Assembly: GCA_963070105.1 (NCBI GenBank) | Contig: OY718806.1 | Span: 4,609,865 to 4,673,864, forward strand | Direction of reading: 5' to 3' | DNA from: Litomosoides sigmodontis | Lineage: Eukaryota; Nematoda; Chromadorea; Rhabditida; Onchocercidae | Length of the DNA: 64,000 nt | In this document: positions 55,899 through 64,000 of the stretch, one piece after another | How positions within the stretch are numbered: the first letter of the stretch is position 1 | Layout: the number at the start of each line of letters is the position of its first letter | Position numbers and translations under genes: made by a program | Notes under the pieces: generated by a model | Told to the model about the DNA's origin: nothing | Databases searched by the model: none | The model's input: the letters and a program-made list of their open reading frames with translations, nothing else

Positions 55899-58800
55899 AT
55901 GCATAAGTTGGGCGGAATTGTTTCTAGTGAGGCAATAATAGCGATAGGACGTATCGCTGCTTCCGTAGACCAGACATTATGTAAAATAAGGCCGTGGAAG
56001 TTAATCATAGCAACTGCTGCTGGTGTCATTCTTTTTCAACGTGTTCGGCATGTGTGGCGTGCATCAGAGCTACCTATATATTCACGGTAAATTTGAGAAT
56101 CCACAACGTTTTGCTTGTGAAATGAACTCAGACATACCGGAACTGTGGTTATAGCAATCGAATTTAAATATAGCTTTTTGCGTTGCTTGACTTTTATTAG
56201 CGGAGAGTTTGCAGAGAAATTATACTTCATCCCTTATTTTTGTTTAAATGGCGGAAGTGTCGGTTATGTCACTAGTTTTGGAAAAAGTTCCCGAGTCATT
56301 GATAAAGGTAGTGTTAGATAAGGTAAACAAATTTTTTGTACATTTTAGGCTCCTCCGTAAAGCATTTTCTATAATTTGTTCGCTTTCGCCTGTACGAAAA
56401 AGGATTGAGAAAGAACTGCATTATACTCGGCAAAAAATTTTCCGTGAGATCCACAAAAGTGATATTACCGGTCACTTTTTTCGAATGCTTCCTGAAAGTG
56501 GCATGGACAGTGTAGAAATTATTAGTATAGCAGGTTAGCTTTCATTAAAGTTTTGTTCCACATTTTTCTGCTCTACCGAAAAAAATTATTAAAATAATCT
56601 TTTAGAAAAATATGATGCAATGGCAGGAATGAATGTGGAAGCCGGTAGAGTGAGTGGAGCCGTATACACTGACCAAAATAGTAAACAAATCGATCTATTT
56701 TCGAAAGTAATGTTCCAGAAGTTTCATAATTTAAAGGTCTTGGTGAAGGAGAGTACTACTTTACTTTATGTTAAAATTGTGCTAACAAAAAACATTATTG
56801 TTATAGATTTTTCGCACTTATGCATTTTCAAATCCACTTCATCCAGATGTCTTTCCTGGATGTCGGAAAATGGAAGCTGAGGTTGTTCATATTGTTGCAG
56901 ATTTATTTCATGGAGGATTGAAGTGTTGTGGAACGGTATGCATAAGCATTTATTAGTTTTTGAAAAAATTCTTAGTATACATATAAGATTTTCTGGAACT
57001 GGAGTTTCATATTCAAATTTTTAGCTTGAAGGAATGAGAAATGATTTGATAGCCTGCTGTTTTTTTAGGTGACATCTGGTGGAACTGAGTCAATTTTATT
57101 AGCAATGCTTTCATACCGCAACTATGCAAATGGTAAGGGCATATCGGAACCAGAAATACTAGTCCCAGTCACTGCACATGCAGCATTCGACAAGGTTCCT
57201 TAGAGTTATTAATTTTCAAGAGTGAATATTGCAACCTCGAATCTTCATTTAACTTTATAAATCGCTCATGTGTTAATTTTAGGCAGCACATTTGTTTGGT
57301 ATGCGAATAAGACATGTTCCTGTTGGAAATAACCGAAAAGTTGATATAGGGAAAATGAGGCAAGCTATATCTAGAAACACTTGTGTGGTAAGTTTAACCA
57401 AATGACATTACTGGACTCTCCAAAAACTTTTCCTTCAGTTTTTGAATTAATGAAATTTATGTTACATCTTTTAATAATATGGCTTCATTTTTCAGCTGGT
57501 TGGATCAGCACCAAACTTTCCAACGGGTACAATGGATGATATTGAAGAAATCGCACAAGTATGCTTAGTTTATATCATCTAAAAATATTTAATCAAAGCT
57601 GTTTGAGTATTTTTGTTTTGTGCTAGTTTTAAATTTTGGGAGACATTTGAAAATTTTTGTGAATTGAAAAAACCATCACCTTTTCCTTGTTCCCTTTATA
57701 TGATGCATATTTGTGATTTCAAATGAAAAGAAATCTTTTTAGCTCGGGCAACGATACGATATTCCAGTACATGTTGATGCTTGTTTGGGTGGTTTCTTAA
57801 TAGTTTTTATGGAAGAATGCGGCTATCCGCTACCTCTATTTGATTTTCGTTTGCCTGGCGTTACATCAGTATCATGTGATACACATAAGGTTTCTTTCAT
57901 TTTTTCGTTTTTCTGTTCATTAAAAGTAATTGTAGTACTAACGTATTCGCAGAAGGCAGAAACTTTTATTTATTCGAATATTTTAATTTTACATGTCGAA
58001 GTCGATTTTAGTATGGCTATGCTCCTAAAGGATCCTCAGTGATACTTTATCGAGAACGGAAATATTTGCATCATCAATACATGTGTATCCCAGACTGGAC
58101 TGGAGGTATATATGCTACACCGACCTTTGCAGGTGTTTTTTTGCTAACATATACTATTAAAGCATTAGATGCATTATTCCTAACATTCTTTTTGCTAACA
58201 TATACTATTAAAGCATTAGTATGTTTGTTAAGCATACTATTCTCTCATCATTTTACACTTAGGAAGCCGTTCTGGTCTAGCAGTATCGTTAGCTTGGGCT
58301 ACTTTGCTTTCTTTTGGACGTTCGGGTTATGTGCAGCGAACAAAGGAAATCATTCAATGTGCTCGCCGAATTAGTTCTGCCATCAAGGTAATTTGTAGGA
58401 GTACATAGTTTGTTGAATAAACTAATGACTTGAATCATTAGATCTAAACTCTTCGATCGCCTGTAAGTGTCTTTCTAATGGATCGTGAAGTCCCAGTAAC
58501 GTACTGGTTTTCAGAAACTTACTTTGCTTGAAAATTTTGGGTTTTTAGATATCAAAAAATTTTCCGTCTGTATAAATCGATGGTTATGAATTTTGTAGAC
58601 AATTCAAGCAAGCAAAATAGTTCTTTGTTGTTTTAGAATGATATTAATGGTCTTCGTCTTCTTGGTTCACCTGATGTATCTGTTGTAGCATTTACCAGTG
58701 ATGTTTTTAATATTTACGCTCTTGTGGATGGTATGTCTGCTCTTGGATGGAATTTGAATTCTATTCAAAGTCCGGCTGGGTAAGTGTCGAGAAAGAAAAT

Positions 58801-59387
58801 CAAGATTTTGTGATCAGAAATCGTCGTGGGAAAAAAATCAAGCTTTTATGACTGATGGAACAACAGCGCTGCTTTATAATGTCATAAAATGAATTCAAGG
58901 GAAAATGCTGCTTATTATTTAAAGCCTTTGTATTTCAGAGCACATATTTGTGTTACTTATAATACGGTACTTGCTGATTCATGGAAAGAGTTCATAGACG
59001 ATTTACGAAAAGTTGCTCTTGCTTTGATGAGTGATCCAGACAAAGAAAAACGTTCAAATATGGTATTTTTCAAGAAAGAAGAATTGTTTCTAAATTTTTT
59101 TACTGTTTTTTCTCTTTTTTCCTTTCCCACACATTTTAAATATTTAATGTCATTGTAAATACAGAATTCAAGACAAAATTACTTCTTATCTACTTATATT
59201 TCTTGAAAATTAAGTAGAAAATCTAAATTTCGATTTTCAGGCTGCTATATATGGTCTTGCAGCAACTATTCCAGATAAACAGCTCGTAAGTGATTTAGCG
59301 TATTGCTACCTGGATGCATGTTACTCTGCGCCAGCGTGGAGAGCCCCAAGTGCTGACACGATGTTCTCGTGTATGAATTCATTTTAA
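55899..59387 (+). CDS. spl-1: Sphingosine-1-phosphate lyase
   Basis: PLP-dependent enzyme of the ER that cleaves sphingosine-1-phosphate to hexadecenal and phosphoethanolamine, the exit step of sphingolipid breakdown. Exons: 55899-56086, 56349-56533, 56606-56706, 56807-56935, 57069-57194, 57283-57387, 57496-57558, 57743-57889, 58012-58132, 58263-58387, 58637-58779, 58939-59062, 59241-59387. Total 1704 nt, 567 residues against 568 in human; every phase fits. An N-terminal membrane anchor ([15 protein letters not shown]) is followed by family motifs: [56 protein letters not shown], and [17 protein letters not shown] with the PLP lysine at residue 348. The start ATG lies two bases behind CACTTCAG, a likely trans-splice site. 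An AATAAA occurs at 59546-59551. An open in-frame stretch with ATG at 56248 just upstream of exon 2 could give a form without the membrane anchor. Confidence 0.97.
58138..58219 (+). repeat. 31-bp direct duplication in an intron
   Basis: A 31-base unit (TTTTTGCTAACATATACTAT and 11 more) occurs at 58138-58168 and identically at 58189-58219, separated by 20 bases, inside SGPL1 intron 9. Confidence 0.95.
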
Positions 59388-59545
59388 CCACTTTTTCATT
59401 TTTTTTTCAATTTAACCGTTTTTGTTTATTATATTCGTTTTGTTAAAATGTCTAACTTATTCGTAATCTTTCCTACTTGTTTTACCTAAATTCTGTTATG
59501 TTATTTTATTCTTTCAAAACTGAAGGCGATGTTCTAAATTGATAC

Positions 59546-59551
59546 AATAAA
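59546..59551 (+). other. Polyadenylation signal AATAAA
   Basis: Canonical hexamer about 160 bases past the SGPL1 stop codon, a normal distance for a short nematode 3' UTR. Confidence 0.6.
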
Positions 59552-60492
59552 CTGTGTGCACTTTCTTCAGTGTTTTATAAATGATATCTTCCAAATCGTT
59601 GTAGTACTTTCTCCGTTTCAAGTTTTCGAAAGAACAGCTCTTTTGTGCATGAGATGTGTCGAATATTCCCGAGTTTTTGATATCAGATTTTGAAAAAAAG
59701 ACCATAAAAAGAGTGGAAGAGAAAAAGTTGAGCGGGTTCATTTCAGAATACCTGACGTGAAAAGAAGTAGAAGTGAACTGATGAACATAGCACACCGCAA
59801 CAAATGCGTGTTGATACTTATTCGTTGCTTGCATTATATTAATTTGCGTTCCAAATGTGTTGACTTTTTAAAGGCGTTGGGATAGTAACACTAAAAGAGA
59901 ATATGCGCCACCGCTATGAATGAGTGGATCTATATATTGCTGCAGAAATTATCAGGCGTTGAAAGAAACGACCCATACCAGAAGCGTAGGTGTAGGTAGA
60001 TGATACTGTACAGCACTGTGAATATCGAATACGTTGTAGCAGTTTGGAAACATTGAAAGTCATGTCATAACTGCACACCATACACTAATTCATATTATAA
60101 TTATCATCGCAATTTTATGCATAATGATGCATTCTACGTTTCGAATTTTAATCAAGATAAAGCTAGTTGAGATTTGAACATCTTGGAGAAAGAAGTAAAA
60201 ATGAAGAGATTCAAAGAAAGTTGATTTTTCGTAACCTGGGTTGCTTGTGATATCTCAGTATAATTTATGCAAGGAAATTAAGGGTGAACAGATAAGATGC
60301 ATGCAAATAGCAAGCAGTATACTGTCTAGTAGTGGGGAGTAAAGTGAAATGAATTGTCAGTCCAGTGACCTTGGGATTTACTGGTCGGACAGCACAGGCC
60401 TCTCTCAATTTACTACTCCATGCACGAACGCCGGTTTTATATGTTGTTTTTCAAAAAATTTTTTGAGTGTTTGACTATCTGCATTCTTGTAG

Positions 60493-60550
60493 GAAAGCCA
60501 AAAGTAGCAGGTGCTCTTAAAAGCAATCGCTTGAGCTGCAATTCATATCA
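60493..60550 (+). other. Candidate 5' exon of the ANKFN1-like gene
   Basis: Between CATTCTTGTAG and a GTAAGG donor lies an open 58-nt segment (KPKVAGALKSNRLSCNSYQ), phase 1 to phase 2. It needs one more exon before 61562, whose start phase is 1. Confidence 0.35.
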
Positions 60551-61561
60551 GTAAGGCGGATTTATTTCATTTACAAATTGATGGAATCACAACTGGTATT
60601 TGCTGAATTTTGTTGATCATCGGCTAGTTTTTGATTTCGTCAAATGGAAGATTGCATTTTAATTGAACTAATTATATCCTATCGGTCTTTAGATTTATAG
60701 TGCTCTAACTCTTTGAAAGTTTCTTTTCACCAGACTATTATACATACTAACTTCTTTTTTCATTATGCAATCGTTCTACGTCTTGCAGAAAACCAGTGCT
60801 CTCACTGTAGACCAGGAGAAAAATTGCATGTGTAATGATCTTTAATCTAAAAAATTCCAAGACACCGGAACAATGTCTTTTACGTGTTTGTTTTTTTGAG
60901 TAAAATTTTAGATGTAACACTTTTCTAATGATTATTACTTTATCGCCATTCCTCCCATTCCATCTGTTGTTCTTCGACGAGGTTAACAACGTTCAACAAG
61001 CAATCCTCTCGTAATTGGGTGATTTCATACAACCACTAAAGACCTTTGAAATCGACTTTCTTCAACTGCCCCTCTTCTCATTGCAAACCCTTAAATCATC
61101 TGTGTGCGTTGTTTGCGTTCACTTAAACATAACTTGATTTTCGATCATCATCCGCACACAATTATTATATTTCTCTTTAAATCAATGTTTTATCGCACTT
61201 CAAAAATTTCTCATTACCTCTGTTGTCATTATTGATTAGCAGTACATGTCAAATGGTGCCGCAAAATTCTACGGAATTTCAATTACTTCTTATAGATAAT
61301 GATTTTCAGCTTTCAATTTCATGCAATGTATGTTCGTAGTAATAATCGCCATTTGATGATGTGAAAAGGACAATTTAAATGATTGAAATAGCAGATGATA
61401 CAAAATTTCGCAACAAAAATTGAAATTGAATATGTTGAATTCGAGTGGTATGAATTTTATCTCATTCTTTATAATCAAGATAATAGTAATAGTAAAAAAA
61501 ATATGTGATTTCTATATTTTTATTATTTTCTTCAAAACACTGAGGCTACAATAAACTTTAG

Positions 61562-62093
61562 AAGCGTTATTAGCCATTGAAACGAATGATGATGATATGT
61601 TGAGAATGATATTGTCCAAAATAAACATATCATTTGATGCTCGAATCAATGAGGCTTACCTGGAAAGATGGACATTGCTTGAATTTGCCTTGATGCTTGG
61701 TCATCGACAGTGTGCTGAGGTACTACTGCAAAGTGGAGCTACTATTGATGTTGAATGTAAGTGCCACATGGTCATATGCTTATATTTCACTTCCTTTTTC
61801 AATGCTTTTTAAATGCAAATTCGCGAAAGTTTCCAACTTAACAATCATTATCTGAGGAAAAACTAGATTCCGTTCCAAATATGCCTCACTCAAAAAGATT
61901 GCCCCTGCAGCGTAAGGAAATTAGACCAATAGAATCTAATTTAAAAGTTTTTCATTTAGATTAAAATGTTTAAGCATGCCCGTTAGAGCGTCGTCTGCAA
62001 CAACTTCAAGAAAACATCGTACTTATTACTGAGAAAATTCGATTCTTGAGAACCACCAATATTCGAAATAAAGTAAGCAAATAAATAAATAGG

Positions 62094-62141
<48 letters not shown>

Positions 62142-63915
62142 CCTCAATTCCTTGAAATCGTGCGAAAATTTTTTCCATAATACGGTTTTTAATTATTTTT
62201 GATTATACAGAAACAAATAATTCAAAATTTTCACAGGGTAAACAGGTACAATATCTAGAAAGACGCTTATTGCAAATGGAAAAAATGAAGGATGTTTTGG
62301 AAAATACCACTGTTCCTGGATCAGTTACCAACGTTGAAGCGGTTGTTTCAGCATCAAATCAGCTAACAGTAAGCTGGAAGGGTGCTTGTCAGCGCAGTAT
62401 GGACCTTGTTATAAACTATAAAGGTTTGTTTTGGAAGATTTGCTATCGGAAATTTAAATATGAATTTGGTTATGAAATTTTGCTGAATTTGAATAAATTT
62501 AGTTGAATGGAGCTTGTGCGACGATTTCAACAGTACAGAAGGGAGCTTGCTTGTAGATAATAGTATGAGAAACTATGCAGTAATTGCTGAATTAAAACGT
62601 GGATTACGATATTCCGTGCGCGTCAGTGCTGCATCTATTAGAGGCTTTGGTCATCCAACCTTAGCAACACCTCAATCATTACTACTTTCAAGTAGTCTAT
62701 GGAATTTTAAAATCAAATTTTGGACCTTTTTTTACCATACATTGAAAATTTGTCTGAATTTCGATTTTTCGTTAAATTGACTAAATTTTTATTTTATGTT
62801 GGGAGGACGTGCCGAACAGCTCAAAGCAACAATATTGCTTTGGTGACCTTTCAAAACTTCTTCTCGATGTCGAAAAGTACCGTTCATCTCCAGTTTGGCA
62901 AACATGTAAGTGCGTTAAGTTTGAGTTTAGACTTAATTTTTTCAGATTCAAATGTTTTAATGTGCATTGATGTAATTATGATTGTATGATGATTGTATTC
63001 AAAAATTTACATTTAATCAAAAATCATAAATGATTTGCAGTATTTCCTAAATCAATCGAAATGATGGACAAGAAGAGAAAAGGAAGTGTAAAAAGTCTCT
63101 TTGCCGGCGGTTTCAGATCTCTTAAAGTTATGCAAAGGTGCTTTTCAGATTCAAATTTTATACATTAAATGATTGTTGGTACACAGGTACATGCATATAT
63201 AAGCTTGAACCTAGCGCAGGAATTTCCTTCTGACACTCTGTAGAGGAGCACCATGTTATCTCAGCTTTCGTGGAAAAGCTTGTTTCAAATACGAACTTTT
63301 TAAGTCTTTAAATTTATGGACCATAAATTTGAATTTGCAAGTTATGTGTTATATATTCAGTGCTTTGCAGGGGCATTTATTTAGTAAGTGTCATTTACTC
63401 AGAAATGAAGGTATGTGCTGCTGGGGATTATCTTCCTGTTATTCTTATTGATCAAACGCAATTTTGCATCGAGAAAGTAAGTTTAATTCTTAAATGTTGT
63501 CAAACACTCGGATCCCTTTAGCAGTTGCAAAAAAATTTTGATTTTACAAATATTAAGTAAAAGTATTCTTTTCAGGATGAAATGTCCTGGGCGGTAAAAC
63601 TCTCATTGGCCTGGGATCAAATGCAGTCTTTACAGGAAGCAGACAATTCAAGTTCATCAAATTCTCATTTTCGCAATAGATTTATTGATGCTGCAATTGA
63701 AATGCATACGGCTCTTGGAGTAAAAGACATTGGAAGGTTACTATTTACATATAAATTAAAATGTGGATGTTTCCTGTAGTAGTTGTAGCTTGTAGTTGCG
63801 AAAGATTGCAAATGTTTCATTTTTTAGAGTGCATTATCAGCCGATCGTGGATGAAGTGAACTCAATTTCTTTTATTGTAACAGTACGTTTTGTATACGAA
63901 TCACAAACTGTTCAG
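61562..63915 (+). CDS. Ankyrin and fibronectin-III protein, ANKFN1/WIDE AWAKE type, partial at both ends
   Basis: In Drosophila the family member WIDE AWAKE acts in clock neurons to promote sleep; vertebrate ANKFN1 is less understood. Exons: 61562-61756, 61867-61911, 61987-62072, 62237-62423, 62503 to about 62694, 62806-62905, 63041-63137, 63371-63476, 63576-63736, 63828-63915. First is an ankyrin repeat (TLLEFALMLGHRQCAEVLLQ), then a short coiled coil (RLQQLQENIVLITEKIRFLR, YLERRLLQMEKMK), then a fibronectin type III domain (PGSVTNVEAV, LTVSWKG, YSVRVSAASIRGFGHP). After it comes the family-specific part: SVKSLFAGGFRSLKVMQRG, IYLVSVIYSEM and the helix ending HTALGVKDIGR. Phases fit except at the junction 62694/62806, where a donor or small exon is missing. 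The gene runs past the window end and its 5' end lies upstream of 61562. The assignment rests on domain order and remembered motifs. Confidence 0.75.
62095..62138. repeat. (TA)n microsatellite
   Basis: About 22 TA units in an intron of the ANKFN1-like gene. Confidence 0.97.
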
Positions 63916-64000
63916 GTATCTTCACATTCTTCTTAGTTTTCTTAGTTACTTTGTTCATCCGTTTCTCCTTTCTTTCTTACTGTCCAGACTTTTTATCTTC

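Larger units (their letters stand above)
59388..61561. other. SGPL1 3' UTR and upstream region of ANKFN1-like gene
   Basis: Contains the AATAAA at 59546-59551, a candidate exon at 60493-60550 and otherwise no recognisable coding sequence. A minus-strand open frame at 59514-59834 lacks motifs. Confidence 0.45.

Overview
The window is AT-rich eukaryotic DNA. Genes are split into many exons of about 30-250 nt with mostly short introns, GTAAGT-like donors and TTTTCAG-like acceptors. Several first exons sit just behind an acceptor-like site with a start codon a few bases on, as expected for spliced-leader trans-splicing. This layout, together with orthologues of CED-5, GLY-20 and SPL-1 and a ZP-domain protein, points to a nematode. 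A filarial or other spirurid worm is my inference, not something the sequence proves. There are no bacterial operons, no CRISPR array, no recognisable transposon, no tRNA or rRNA gene and no virus-like gene.

Layout. 67-2234 (+) is the 3' part of an NFRKB (INO80 complex) orthologue. 4033-6553 (+) is N-acetylglucosaminyltransferase II (MGAT2/gly-20). 7780-9690 (-) is a four-TM claudin-like protein. 13534-20478 (+) is a KCMF1 ubiquitin-ligase orthologue with a long extra C-terminal part. 23456-27031 (-) is a CCDC6 coiled-coil protein. 30801-32581 (+) is the C-terminal part of a ZP-domain membrane protein. 33661-35023 (+) is a clarin, followed at once by a small unknown gene at 35270-35825. 36755-48781 (+) is the DOCK-type exchange factor CED-5. 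49829-51554 (-) is an asparagine-rich orphan protein. 55899-59387 (+) is sphingosine-1-phosphate lyase. 61562-63915 (+) is an ankyrin/fibronectin-III protein (ANKFN1/WIDE AWAKE type) cut by the window end.

The exon models were built by hand from splice consensus, phase and similarity to remembered families. For MGAT2, CCDC6, CED-5, SGPL1, clarin, the claudin-like gene and KCMF1 the summed exon lengths keep one open frame across the chosen exons, which is strong internal support. The genes are mostly conserved housekeeping or cell-biology genes and show no common pathway, so I see no new multi-gene system. The more unusual points are the short NFRKB, the very long KCMF1, the orphan proteins, a possible clarin operon, the long AT repeats and some intron repeats.
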